Assembly (NCBI GenBank): GCA_014871385.1
Contig: CM026425.1
Span: 14,389,668-14,453,667 of the forward strand
Reading direction: 5' to 3'
DNA: 64,000 nucleotides
Source of the DNA: Ceratodon purpureus
Taxonomy: Eukaryota; Streptophyta; Bryopsida; Pseudoditrichales; Ditrichaceae
Below the pieces are notes generated by a model. That model saw only the letters and a list, made by a program, of their open reading frames with translations, was not told where the DNA came from and ran no database searches. A program made the translations under genes and the position numbers. Shown here piece after piece: positions 46,608 through 58,587 of the stretch. Within the stretch, counting starts at the first letter, position 1; every line of letters begins with the position of its first letter.

Positions 46608-49440
46608 ATGGCGTACGCAGCTCCTCGGGAAGTCCAAGGCACAGTCGTCCTTTATGCTCACGGGCTTGGAATCCCTCTCTCTTTCCAGACCAGTGCCGAT
46701 GGTCTAGCTAGCGTGTCCTCCCAGCACCTAAGTATGAGATTCACTTTTAGAGAGGATACAATCAGGGTCGAGGAGGAGATTTTTGACGAGATAACAACTG
46801 AAGTCACTCACACTCTAGGTCAGTTGTCCGAGAGGGGTGAAGATGGAATTCTGTACTGGCGCTTGTATCCTGGAACATATAGAGTTTATGGACTTACAGA
46901 GTCGCAGATGCAGACGTCTACTGAGATTCTTACTTCCCGTCGTTCCTCTACTTGCACTGTTGAAACTCCGCTTCCTCGTCACGTCAAGGTCAAGGTAGAG
47001 TGTGGCGTGGATGCTACTCTTCATACTCCGGTCATCTCCCTCTCTTCAGATGAAGAAACTAGTCCTCCAATGTCGTCCCCTCCTGTCACAGAGGACGCTG
47101 CAGAGTCCAGGCCCACAGTCCCCCCTCCAGTAAAGTGCTCCACTTCCTCTCAAATTTCAGAGTATAGTACTATCAGTATTGTCGATTCACTTCGCAAACT
47201 TGCCGAGAGACCTGGTAGTAAGAACGTTCTGAAAAAACTAAACTACTCTAGAATGCGTCACGAGAGAGTAGGGTACCTGCCTGCCGTTTTCGATGGACCA
47301 GTTCTGTTTGAATTACCCCCTGCGGCATTAGGAGCATCGCGGTCGCAGGCAAAGTCCATGCAGGGAATGGACAAACGATACGACGGCCACGTCTGGACCA
47401 AGACCATCACCACCAACATCACCAACGACTTAGGGCTGTCTTTCCGGTCATGGAGAGGAATGGCGTTGCAGCGCCAAACTTCAAGGGCTTCATGGCGGAC
47501 AGCGCACAGGCCAACTGGAATGCAGTACGGATCGTGTACGGGACAGGGAACAAAGAGGACCGCATGGAGGATCGGGAGAGGACCTGCCTATTTCATTGGA
47601 CGCAGTCCATGGTCAATAATACTGAGAAGTACATCCCTGAAGAACTGTGGGAGCAACACAAGAAAATGTGCCAGCAATACCGGGCAGCGAAAACAATGGA
47701 GGAGGCGGATACTCTCTACCTCGCAATCAAAGGTTGGTGGGTTTCTACTGGAGCTGTCTCAGAGAAGGCCCTAGCTAGATTGGACCTCTGGCTTTGTTTC
47801 TGGCACTTCCGATTTCGCCAGTGGGGCGGCTTCATGACTGAGGTACCTTTTTTTCCTTGCTCATTCACTCCGTTTTCTACTTCGCAGTTACCCCACCGCA
47901 CTGAATGCCGAACCACATCTAACCAGTACTACCCTTGAATGTACAGAAATTTACTGAGGATGAACTTGCAGAAATGCCTACGTGTAACCTTGCTGAAACT
48001 GTTCACAGCAAATGGCTTCAGTCCTCTGGTAACAAGTGCGGCGACCTCTACGTGGCTACAGTTGATGACTATGTTCGGGCATTTCTTCAAGTTGTCAACT
48101 TCTACCAGTTTCTTAAAGGGGAAAATGGAGGGACGGGTCCATCCAAGAAGGAACTGAAGCTATGAGCGGCAGAGCGCAGAGCGAAGTTGACAGGGAGACC
48201 GCATGTGCTTAAAGACCCCATGTTAGAGATGCCTGGAGCAGAGGAGTTCTGCACATGTCTGCCACGCCTAGCTGGAGAGGAAGTGTTCGGATCCATGAAG
48301 CGGAAGCCCGACCTACCCCTTGGAGCTGAGGAAGAATTTCACCGTCCGGACAAGGTAAACTACTCCCATCCAAAAGCACCTAGTCGTAATGTCAGGGCTC
48401 GCATCTCCCAGATGCCCATCATTGTCGAGGATGACACCGAAGATGACACGCAGGTCGACGAAGGCCAGTCTCCTACAGAGGTTGCCGTGACAATTCCAGA
48501 GACCCCACGAAACGAGATCGGGATCCGCCAGGTGAATGCAGTTCAGGAGTCCAAGGTTGACGTCAAGGAATGGCACATTGCAAGATTGTTGAAGACTTCT
48601 GCAAAGTGCTGCTGGGCCCAGAGAGCTGTCACGAAGAAGAAATGTACGGAGAGAATTGTGAGGAACGTGAACGCTACTGCTGCACCTACCTACACAGGAG
48701 TTTGGACCAACATCCGCCGGAATACTTCGGAGAGGACGGAATTCTTCTTCTGTTCTGACGACATCGAAAGGTGCGTGAAGGGCTCAAGGCGCAAGTGGGT
48801 TGCTAAGTACTCTGCAACCCAGGAGATGCCTCCAATTCCAGCCGTCTGGCCTGTCAAGCTCGGGACAAACCTGAACATCACAGAAATACGTGCACTAGAG
48901 GCGGCTGGATTCCAGCTCCCGGAGAAGAAGCCGGTCTCCCCACGTCGCCTCTTCTCCTCTGCTCCGCCACCTGCAAATCTAAGTTCCTTGCCAGTTCCTG
49001 CAGATGCTGACCGCTACCCAGGCAAGAGAGACGGGAAGATGGTGAAGCGCACTGCCACTCGCCCTAATCCGCCGCAGCGACTCTCCATGGGCTCCTCCGA
49101 CACCCTGAGAGCTCGCCTCCGTTCTGTCACCATGATACCTCATCCTGGCCATGGTTGCATCATAGGGTTGGATTCCGGCATTCCACCTAATGTCTCTCAC
49201 TACCAGATCACCATCAGCTCCAACCCTGGTTGCAGTTGCCCAGCATTTCGGAAGACCATGACTAAGTTTCGTGGGCGGGTCCAATTCTCCTACTGTAAGC
49301 ACGTTTATTTCATCCTATTGAAGGTTTGCAACCGCGATCCCGACGATGACCTTTTCATCCACGCGCCTACCTATAGCTTCAACGAGGTCAAGATACTTCT
49401 CGAAAGCGGAATTCTGACACACCCTTCAGCAAGAAACTAA
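46608..49440 (+). pseudogene. MULE-like transposase with SWIM zinc finger, decayed
   Basis: The first frame runs from ATG 46608 (MAYAAPREVQG) to near 47440 and contains MQGMDKRYDGHVWTKT. A second frame from about 47440 holds the DDE-like core (FKGFMADSAQANWNAVR, RTCLFHWTQSM, FWHFRFRQWGGFMTE), an intron 47840-47949 (GAG/GTACCT to GTACAG/AAA), then PTCNLAETVHSKWLQ. Third: CTCLPRL and a SWIM finger near the end (CSCPAFRKTM, YCKHVYF). The two frames meet at TCTTTCCGGTC and a stretch normally between DGHVW and MERNG seems missing, so a deletion with frameshift is likely. An in-frame TGA at 48163-48165 separates KKELKL from AAERRAKL, probably from CGA. Two lesions suggest a dead copy; no terminal repeats were found. 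Confidence 0.7.
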
Positions 49441-49741
49441 AGGGCAGGCTACTTTTAGTCCATGTTCTTTCACGTGGACGGTGGCAACTAGGTTGCAAAG
49501 TAGTTGCTATTTGAATTATTCTCTGTATCGAATTAGCAATACATGTTTGTATTGTTTTTTTAAATATATAGGGTCCCACTATTCACATTGATTGACACGC
49601 CTAGTAATTGGTCCAACTAATAATGCAATGCATGTCACATTACTATATTCGACCACTTGTACCCTTCAACCCGTTAAGCACGGAAATATTATAGTAAATC
49701 ATCACTTTATTTCAACCAAGAAACTGCTGCAAATAGCTATT

Positions 49742-50185
49742 TCATTCCCTGTACTTAATGCGTTTAGTTTTGCCCTTTGCATGCTCAGCATATCTACCAA
49801 TATCAGACTCTTGTACTTGAGAAACTACATTCTTGTCCATTTTGGGCACTCCCAAACCTAGGTAGGGACGTTTCAATAATGGACTACTCCCACTTGACCC
49901 TTTAACTGCGTCCCTCGAATAAGTCCCGGGTGGGATCTTCCCAACCTTAGAGTATGCATGAGCTGGCAGCGGCTTCTCCACCTCGTCCTCAACCACTATG
50001 ATCTCCCTAGGATCTCGTAACACTGAAGGGTCTGTTCCCAACTCCACTCCAACATCCACGACCTCCGGAAGTGTAAGTGCTTCGCCACATCCAAATAGCT
50101 CGTCTTCCTCCTCAACCTCCACGTAAGGTTGAAACGGGCACACAACATCACCAAGGGAAACAGCAACCACCTCGATGTCCTCCAT
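49742..50185 (-). CDS. Small acidic hypothetical protein (147 aa)
   Basis: Starts at ATG 50183-50185 (MEDIEVVAVSLGDVV) and ends with a basic tail (KGKTKRIKYRE). The middle is acidic, D/E/V-rich (EVEEEDELFG; IIVVEDEVEKPL). No family recognised. It could be a single-exon gene or an exon of a mobile element adjoining the MULE-like remnant. Confidence 0.35.
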   Translation of the reverse strand: MEDIEVVAVSLGDVVCPFQPYVEVEEEDELFGCGEALTLPEVVDVGVELGTDPSVLRDPREIIVVEDEVEKPLPAHAYSKVGKIPPGTYSRDAVKGSSGSSPLLKRPYLGLGVPKMDKNVVSQVQESDIGRYAEHAKGKTKRIKYRE

Positions 50186-50613
50186 AATCCAGGATCGGTA
50201 CAAAACAGAAGTGTCCCTTACACAAAACGAAAAGAATGCGGAAATGAAGAAGACATTCCTCTCACCTTGAACTTAAATATCTTAAGGCATTGACTTGGCG
50301 CCCTAAGATCACGGACATGGCACCAGACACCAACATTCATCAGACGGGATGGGATCAATAACAAGCAGAAATTTACAGGAATGCGTCAAATTTACTATCC
50401 ACCACCAAAAATATTTAAAACAATAAAACGGTAATAGGATCAAAATGTCATATATTTCCCTGAATATTTGAAAAAATTCCACGGTCATAGGTCTTAAATT
50501 CAGCTTTTAATAGGTAACAGACGGAGAATATTCTCAGAATATTCCAGTATTCTAATTTTAGTGTCTAATTTTAGTAAATAAAGTACTGTTTTTAGATTTC
50601 AGACTTCATTTTC

Positions 50614-50670
50614 TGCTCTCCGCTCTCCAAATTTCCGCTCTCTGCTCTCCGCTCTCCGCTCTCCGCTCGC
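50614..50670 (-). repeat. Heptanucleotide array, (CCGCTCT)n
   Basis: Units CCGCTCT/CTGCTCT on the + strand, inverse of the 6871-6921 array. Both lie next to the sequence GCATNNGAGCGGAGAG when read on the matching strand. Confidence 0.7.
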
Positions 50671-52532
50671 ATACAAGTCTCCCTCGGGAAGGGGCGAGGT
50701 CGTGGAGGCAAGCCATCGAAGCGAAAGCGCGACTGAGGTACAGAGTGCGAGAGGTCCATCGTAGCAAGTTATTAGAGAAATGAGCTTGCAAATTTTGTCC
50801 CCCCCCCCGCCCCCCAATTTCGAGGGTGTATCGTACCGTGTGTTGTGGGGGAGATGTAGACCAGCCAGGTGAGTAGGCATGGTTCGGATTTAGGATACTG
50901 CAAATCTAACTCCAGCATATGTATAGTTTAGAGCGGGTCTGAACTCTGAGGGGTTGGCCATGGTGTCGACCGTACATGTATGTTTTACTTTTACTACCTT
51001 CGAGCTTTAGGAATGAGTCAGGTTGTGATGACGACAGTGTTTTCTGGTTTTGATTGTGTGCTTTTTTCTAATTCCAGGGTGGGCAGGGAATGGAATTCCA
51101 ACTTATCCACAGTTTGGCTTCGGCAGGGCGCAGAAGTCCTACACGGGCTAATATGCCTAAGTTCTCTGAATGCCAGGTATGGACTACTTTAGGGGTGAAT
51201 GGTGAGGTACCTTAGGGATTCTTTCGTTTTGGTAGGTGTAGGGCACCTTCTTCCTGAAATTGAGATGTTCATTGTACAGGCCGTTCATGTTTTACGGTGA
51301 AGAATTTTCGGATGGTTAGGGAGAGAATATTATCCACTGCATGAGCCAATTACAGCAGGTCGTAACGGATCCAGAACTGAACGGCTGGCGAGCTGCGGTA
51401 TTTTGGCCGTGTTGCAATGTATGGGTAATAGGAATGGTTATGAGTTGCTTCTATTTAATCTCCATGTAATAATATGATGGATCGCTTTCAACTCTTTTGG
51501 ACAGGGTGTTGGTAGGCTAGCATTCGGTAGGATAAAGTTGTGCGCAGTGCCAGTATTGTGACAGCAGGGATGTGGGAGCGTTTCGTTTGGGGATGCACCT
51601 GAATGCTGGTGTCAGAATAAGGCTGGTGTTGGTGTCTATGTGTAGCCAGAGGAGAGGTTCACGCAACGAGGTTCCTGTCCCGTGACCCGGGGCTGCGGAG
51701 ACGATGGGAGGTGTCAAGAGGCAGGCCCCGTTTTGAGTGAAGGTCTCTGTTGCGCTTTACTCAAGTAGTTGATCTTCGCAGCGTTGTGTAGCACTGTACG
51801 CTGATTGGTATCCCCTTATGATTTGCGACTGTGAAGCGTGTTTCAGAGCAGTTTCGATGGTTGTAGGAAGAAGGTTGCAGTCTGTCGGTTGCATGAGTGG
51901 AATGGTCGATTCTCGTGTCGACTGGATGGGTCTTTGGATCCATTGGTTGGTTGGTATGCAGCCAGTAGTATTGATACGACGATGACCGGATTTTGAATAG
52001 TGCAGATGTTTTTAGAGCTTCACAGTTATTGCTGTGTGCTTAAATGTTTAAATTGCTGTAAATTTCGCGTACGTGTCTTGAAATTTGTATTCTGAACTGG
52101 CTGATGTTGATAATGATGCGTGTACACTGTCCGATTATGAGAGTATGACGGACTCTTGTGATAACAATAGAATCATTCATGTATTTAACTGGATTGGTTA
52201 CCTCTCGCTTAGTTCTTCTATTGGGTAGAGCTTATTTCGATCATGTTTTGTAATGTCTTTGGCCGCTGTTCCGGTTTTGGAATCCAGTGGGTACATGTAT
52301 TCTTCTTTAAAATTTGGATAGTTTCAGATTGGTTCTTTCGACATATGCTTGTTTTCTTTTAGTGATCCTGTAGAGCTTAGGAATCCATCATTTTCACCGA
52401 CAGTGCATCATTACGAATGTGATGGGCTGAGCTTCTGTGATGTGTTTGACGTCCAGGGTTGCGGCTCATTGAATCTGGGATTTAATGACCTTTGGCGGCG
52501 TCCTTAATGCAGGGAGCTCTGAGGAAGAAACA
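50671..52532. other. Intergenic region, nothing assigned
   Basis: A C-run (CCCCCCCCCCGCCCCCC) lies near 50801-50817. Short ORFs on both strands lack domains or splice support. Confidence 0.4.
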
Positions 52533-52540
52533 CATATAAG
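52533..52540 (+). promoter_or_regulatory. TATA box for the B3 gene
   Basis: CATATAAG, about 110 bases before ATG 52649. Confidence 0.45.
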
Positions 52541-52648
52541 TGGAAGGTGAGAGTGGCCACGCCTGCGCATACCATTCCCGAAGCGTAGGATCAATCCGGA
52601 TTCCTCTGACGCTGTTGCATTCCTTCACTGGTTACTGCTCTTCGCTCG

Positions 52649-53671
52649 ATGGATGAGCAAGATGAACAAGAGGTCGCGGAGATTGAGGACGTGAGGCAAT
52701 TCTACTTCACAGTGAACATGCTGACGCGATCGCGGCGCACCCACCTCGTACGTGCTCCACTTCACGCAGCTTTGTCAATTTAGTCCTTCGCCTCATCCTC
52801 TTTCCCTTAATGGTTAAACTTGGATAGTGGTGCTGCTGCTACTGCTCTCTGTAGCACACGAGGCAGATGACTTTGCACACCTGCGTGCAGGAAATCCCCG
52901 AGGCATTCACCGACAAGACCGGGTGGCCTACGTGTGAGGAATGCGCTCTGGTGACGTCCACTTCGGACAGAAGGGACTGGCCCGTCCATTTCAGGTTTGA
53001 AGATGTCGGTGGCGGCAAACGCAGAGCAAGGAGTGTTGGCCATGGCTGGACCGTGTTTCTTCGAGATCAAAACGTCAAGAGTGGTAGTCTTCTCATCCTC
53101 GAAGTGATGGACTCCAGATCGTTGGCGGTGACCATCTGCCATCCTGATAGTCCACGAAAGCACGTTGTCAAAACACAGGAAGCAGCGCTGAGACGAAGGT
53201 CGGACGGCCCAGTCTTCACAAAGATAGTCAGGGCATCACATCTCCGGCCCGGGCTCGCAGCCAGATTGGTGAGCCTCATCCTACGATCTTGAAGTCTTCA
53301 CAGCATGTCCCTCACCAGCTCCTTTTTTTCTTCACGTTTCTTTAGTTTCTTCCATTTATGATTTGGGCATGGTACCGGATCACTCGAGGCTTGGGTCAGT
53401 GTTTTTTCTCTATGTTGGTTGTTCGTAGGATTTACCAACATCGTACTGGCGTGAGGTTGGTGCGGAGCGCTTCAGAGACACATGGTTCACGCTCGTCGGG
53501 CCATTGTCGGCAGTACGGGTGAAGAGTGCGGCGTACGTCACCCCGACTCAGACGTTCTGCTATCTCAGCAGGGATTGGTCCGATTTTGTCGCTCTGAACG
53601 ATTTCAAGCTCGGGGATACGCTCCAGTTCGCAGCAGTGGGCACGGCGGAGTTTAATGTCTCCCTGAGTTGA
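52649..53671 (+). CDS. Protein with two B3 DNA-binding domains (REM-like)
   Basis: Three phase-0 exons: 52649-52747 (CTC/GTACGT), 52867-53268 (AGGCAG/ATG; TTG/GTGAGC) and 53429-53671 (CGTAG/GAT; stop TGA), 247 residues. The first B3 runs from FYFTVNM through LHTCVQEIPEAFTD and RDWPVHFRF to GHGWTVFLRDQNVKSGSLL, the usual pattern of a strand, IP..F loop, WPV and GW..F..N..K.GD. The second B3 (exon 3) keeps DLPTSYWREV and YLSRDWSDFVALNDFKLGD. B3 proteins are plant-specific sequence-specific DNA-binding regulators in the nucleus. An intron splits the first B3 domain early. It looks intact and is very short for a two-B3 protein. Target genes cannot be told. Confidence 0.75.
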
Positions 53672-54384
53672 TGGTCTCTAGGGTATGATGATGATATTTG
53701 CTCTTCGTAGATAGTTAAGCACGAATTTTTATGGGTCCTCACAGTACTTTCCAGAGTTTCAATTACTGTGCTACTTTAGTCGTGCATACCGGCTTTTAAT
53801 CGCTGGAAGCTATGGTGCCAGCACAGTCTTCTCTATGATTCCCGAGGCATGTTACATCAGGAAAGTCTCCCCCTTAGAGTTTTATGTAAATTTGATATCA
53901 AATTGACTCAACAATAATCAATGTGAACTTTATATTAATTTGGTATTTTTTGGTGGTTACTGTTACATGCGCGGCTGAGTATGTGCGTGGTTCTTAGTGA
54001 GGTGCGTTTCTGGGCAGTGAATTGAGTTTTTTTGAGTTGTGCTGTGGTGGAGTGGTTTGGGGGTGTGAGATCGTTGCAGCTGCCAAGGTATGTTGGAACC
54101 TCAGTTTTTTATGTTGTTCTGATTATTTTGAGTGTAGATAGTACTTACGAAATTATGAACGCGTTGTAGACAGTGCCAATTTCTAATGAGTTTGTTTAGT
54201 TTCCATGGGTTGATGGTGTTCCCTCTAGCTAAGACTGAGTTCTTTATCTTTCCATTTTATTCTACATTTATGCATGGTTGAGTGATAAGCTCTTTACGAT
54301 CCATTTTCGTCACCGTCTCATTCTCACTTCACCCAAAGATCAATCACTGGCTAGTTTTGACCAAACTGACATGTATGTTTTCAG
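53672..54384. other. Spacer between the B3 gene and the P5A ATPase exons
   Basis: AT-rich. I looked for upstream P5A ATPase exons on the + strand and saw none. Confidence 0.4.
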
Positions 54385-55420
54385 GTAACTGCAAATAACT
54401 GGGAAAGTGGTGTTCTTATCCTCTTTCTGGTCTTTTTCGCACTTATTGCTGCTGGTTATGTGCTGAAAAAGGTGACGACTCTACATTCCATAGTGCTTGC
54501 AGCCTGTTGTTGTTTATCTGATAATATTGTGATCACTCGGCCATACTTTCACTGTGAAAACAATAAACATTTGAAATTGAAGTTCAAGGAGAAATTCAAA
54601 GAAAGGGGAATGTACATATAGCATCTGCATCAAGGCTTTAGAATGTTACGGTGAATGTCATCTGTTAACCTTAATTTCTGCACGCCAGAGTTTGTTTAGT
54701 GCTTTGCAAGATGCTGACCGTATTCTCAAATTTTATCCGGTTTGTGTAGGATTTGGAAGATCCAAGAAGGAGCAAGTATAAGTTGTTCCTGAACTGCTCG
54801 CTTATTTTCACTTCAGTGATTCCTCCCGAACTGCCTATGGAGCTCTCTATTGCTGTCAACACGTCTCTCATCGCTCTAGCTCGCAAAGGCATATATTGCA
54901 AGGAGCCGTTTCGTATCCCATTTGGTAGCAAGGTTTGTTTTGTTTACTATTCTGAAAGATTTTGCTGTGTTAATGGATAAATCTTGTGTTCTTAGTGAAT
55001 TGAGGATTGATTGTTTTGTAGAATCCAGAGCATTCTAAGATCAATTTGTTCTGTACGACAGCTTCATATGTTCCACTTGCAATTTTTATGGTTGTATCGC
55101 GCAGCTGATTGTGCTGGCGCTATTGACAGGTGGACGTTTGCTGCTTCGACAAAACTGGTACCTTGACAAGTGATGACATGGTAATCCACATTTAATTAGG
55201 CATCGATGTTTGTTTCCGTTTGCTCTTTTGGCACCGCCGTGTAAGCAGCATAGAAACAGTTTTGATTTGATAAAAGAACTAGTGTTTTTTTACTCATAGT
55301 AGTTAATGATCAGTACTGCCGCGATTATGTGGTGGCGTCTTCTGCTGGATTTGTAATATTGTTATCAGGAATTTCGAGGAGTAGTTGGTGCTGATGGAAA
55401 CCCGAAGTTGGTGCTGATGT
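54385..55420 (+). pseudogene. P5A-type ATPase fragment (four central exons)
   Basis: Exons 54385-54471, 54750-54932, 55130-55180 and from 55369, all phase 0 with AG/GT borders. They encode VTANNWESGVLILFLVFFA (membrane segment), then [32 protein letters not shown] (the PPELP motif of P5A pumps), [25 protein letters not shown] (phosphorylated Asp in DKTGT) and EFRGVVGADG. This matches plant MIA and animal ATP13A1/yeast Spf1, the ER pumps that remove mistargeted helices. A full protein has about 1,170 residues; only about 125 are present. No earlier exons are seen back to the B3 gene, and no later ones. It is either a captured fragment or part of a gene with huge introns. The kept residues look functional, so any break is recent. 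Confidence 0.75.
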
Positions 55421-57153
55421 TAGTCTGATTAATTGTTACATTTGATCTATTATGAATTTGCCGCATTATTACATTGTATGAATATGAAATGTACATTTAT
55501 TTGTGTTTTATGCACTAGAAATCTACCGTATGCATACAATTCACTGATCCTAAATCTACCCTATTATTTCATTTTCCCAACCCTAAGTCTACCCTGTAGC
55601 TACATCACTATTCAGTCCTGAATCTATAAATATTCAAAATTCCACCTCCAAAATTTTACTCAAAAGTAGATTTATGTGTGCAATTTTAAGATTTATTTCA
55701 TGTAGATTTTATATGCAATTTATATAAATTTAATATCTATTTTACCTTCAAAATTGTACGCAAAATTTATGTTTTTTTATTAATACAAAGGGTACTACTT
55801 AAATTGGCAAAAGATTAACGAAATGTTTTTATAAAAGGCTAGCTTATCAGATTTAATAGTAAAATTTTGTAGAATTTATATAAAATCTACTCCAGTAGAC
55901 ATTCCTGATGTAGGCATGTTAATGCACGTTTCTGCTGATCCTTCGTCTAAAACCAAAACTGCAATTATTCAACGGAATTCACTACATGTGGATGCAGTGC
56001 ATCAAGTGCACAGGGAGATAGTTGACTGCCAAATCAGGTTAGGAGGGTACGGCGAACATTTTGCCCAATTTGTAGGGGCTTGAAATCAAATTATCGTCGT
56101 TCAGAATCGGCGCATAACATTTTAGACAGGCTTTGTGCTTCGTGCTGCTACACATATAAGTGTTGGCCTTGAGTGGTGTGCATTCACTCTGTTGGAATAC
56201 CTTGTTGACAAGTATGCCTGAGCTCCACTGTAACGAGCACAGTGAAGTGATAAGTAAGAGGGCAGTGTTAGTGAGCTCATCTTTTTGGTCATGTGAGTGT
56301 ACAATACAATTGCGAAAATAATGATACGAACGTATGAAGGAACGTGTTTATTGGCCTCCCTGCTGAAATAGAACCTTAGAGTTTAATCAAGTTAAAGAGA
56401 TATGGAGAATCGAAACTGTCGAAATGCTGATGGGTATTGGAATTGTACCGAACTCAGTTTTATCATTTTAAAGACCTCGCACAATTTTGAAACTTGCTAC
56501 CTCCTGGAGAAGTCTTGTTCTTTACTGCTTCGTGCTGTAGAGATACTAGCCGAAAAACAACAGTGGAAAGACAGTGAAAGAGTGAAAAGCCATTGGAAAA
56601 AGTGAACACACTGAAGAAGTGAAAAGACACTGAAAAATTGAAGAACAGCAAACAAGGAATTGACAGTTGGAGAGTACGCGGACCACTTCTTCGTATCAAG
56701 ATGTGAAACCAGCAGAAATGGCTTTCAGTGTGTCGATTTCTCCGAAAATAAGTTGCCCATCACATGGCATACCACTAGTAGGGGTGGCCAGGAACTACAT
56801 ATCGTACTTAATGAGTGTTTGATTTAAAAGTTCCACACTACATGCATATGCTGTCGAAGACATTCTTGGAGGCCATATTTCCAAGTTCAGCAGTGTTGGT
56901 AAATCAATACGGTAAATCCAAAAGCATAAACTCGTAATGACGTTTCAAGAAATTTCCGGAAAAAGCTGTCTCTACACCACTTATCAGCTCCATCTTATAC
57001 CGGCATCACAGCCGACGGGGGACCACGAATCCCCAACCAGATACACTACTAGAACCTTGTATGCACACCCGGGAGAGAACGGGACAACGTCGCAGACATG
57101 CTATAAACATGGACAAAAGAAGCACACCCTCTACTCCTGTTGAACCTGTCGCC
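55421..57153. other. AT-rich spacer, nothing assigned
   Basis: No further P5A ATPase exons or other domains seen. A short AAG/TGA-rich stretch at 56560-56640 is low complexity. Confidence 0.4.
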
Positions 57154-57660
57154 TCACAGACCACCGAGCAGATTGGCGACTGAATGCAGCTTTTCCAGAG
57201 CCGTGTCGAGCACTTCAAGTTTCTCCTGCAATGACTGCTCAGCTGCGGTGAGTTCTTCAGATGTTCGAGCGACTACATCCTTCTGCCTCTGCATCTTCAG
57301 CTCCCAAAATTGCAGCTGAGAGTACGAGACTGCAACATTATCCAACCTGGAGGCAACGAGGTGCTCACACATTCGGTTGGGGGGTTTTGTAACTGATGGC
57401 GGCTCCTTCGTGGTGGAAGCACCGTCGTCGAGTTTGGTTGCTTTCAGATACTCTCGGGCTCTACGAAATTGATCTGCAGCTCTGTCATGGCTGCGTGACT
57501 TCTCCACCACTTTTCTCTGCAGCACATTCAGACGCTCCCGCTGCTCGGTCAGGCAGTGCCGGGTTCTCCCAACAGATTCTCCGAGGTCCTCGCGCACCCT
57601 CTGTAGACGCACGCGCTCGTTGTTCACCGCGACCAGGAAGCTCGGTCGGAGAAGCGCCAT
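57154..57660 (-). CDS. Coiled-coil protein or exon (168 aa)
   Basis: ATG 57658-57660 (MALLRPSFLVAVNNERVRL), stop at 57154. It has two heptad-rich stretches (LTEQRERLNVLQRKVVEKS; ELTAAEQSLQEKLEVLDTA) split by a short K/P-rich linker (DDGASTTKEPPSVTKPP). No family recognised. A minus-strand frame upstream (57690-57954, after acceptor AATCGCAG) is D/E/P-rich (GEEEQSADDSE) and stops being in register at a 13-G run (57696-57708), so the two may belong to one gene. Confidence 0.45.
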   Translation of the reverse strand: MALLRPSFLVAVNNERVRLQRVREDLGESVGRTRHCLTEQRERLNVLQRKVVEKSRSHDRAADQFRRAREYLKATKLDDGASTTKEPPSVTKPPNRMCEHLVASRLDNVAVSYSQLQFWELKMQRQKDVVARTSEELTAAEQSLQEKLEVLDTALEKLHSVANLLGGL

Positions 57661-58026
57661 AGGGGAAAGTGCGGAAACGTCCAGAGAGATAGGTCGGGGG
57701 GGGGGGGGTTCTGCGGACCGTCGCTGTGGACTTCGCGACCATACATCACAGGTTCTGGAACGGGAATCCGGGACGACAATGTCGGAGCTACATTGTTCGC
57801 AGGAGCCGGTCCAATTGGAGAAGCCATGGCCGGGGTCTCTGAATCGTCTGCGCTCTGTTCCTCTTCTCCGATGACGTCCATGCCGGCCGATGTCCCTCCT
57901 TCTGCATTGAGGTGTTCCGCGATGTTGGCCACTAGAGGGGATGATCTCTGCGATTTATAACTCACATACACAATAGTTAAGCACGTTAAGCAGTTCGTAG
58001 AACTAGTGATTCAGAAATTCAGAGAA

Positions 58027-58530
58027 TTAGACCAACCAGGAATTCAGAGAAATGACGGAGACATGGACAAACAAGAGCATCGGAGGTATTACACAGAGGT
58101 GTGCCCGAGGCATCACGATGGCCAGAGGGGGCAGGGGATCAGACAGTGCGGTGTATTCCGGGAGGATTCTGGGGGCGCCGCTCAGCGCCGGACGAGGGTG
58201 AGCTTGACGGAAGGCAAATTCAGCCCAATTTACCTCCACGCCCATAGCCTCCACGAGCAAGCCACGCGCGAATTCGGATGGCATCACGGAGGTCAATGGC
58301 CATGGCAGCTGCAGTACTCTCGAGTACAGCTCCCGCACGTAGAGTTCGTACTCCGGGAGACCGTGATCGCTGAATACGTACCCGTGGCCAATGCGGTGAG
58401 TGAAGAACCCAGCCAGTGCTCTGCGTGACGGCATGTACTCCGCAGGAGTCACCGTTGGAATCACGCCACGGCTGTGAAGTCGCATGTACGCGACATACCA
58501 GTTGAAGGAAGAAACTTCGACCATAGCCAT
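58027..58530 (-). CDS. Exon of an unrecognised gene
   Basis: After acceptor GGCTTCAG the frame reads MAMVEVSSFNWYVAYMRLH, ALAGFFTHRIGHGYVFSDHG, PEYELYVRELYSRVLQL and VEVNWAEFAF: a balanced, protein-like composition with aromatic residues. It may be an upstream exon of the coiled-coil gene at 57154-57660. No family recognised; both ends are uncertain. Confidence 0.35.
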   Translation of the reverse strand: MAMVEVSSFNWYVAYMRLHSRGVIPTVTPAEYMPSRRALAGFFTHRIGHGYVFSDHGLPEYELYVRELYSRVLQLPWPLTSVMPSEFARGLLVEAMGVEVNWAEFAFRQAHPRPALSGAPRILPEYTALSDPLPPLAIVMPRAHLCVIPPMLLFVHVSVISLNSWLV

Positions 58531-58587
58531 CCTGAAGCCAATGCAGAGAAACGAGAGGTGAGTCAGGTACACGGCGAGCTTTGGCAA

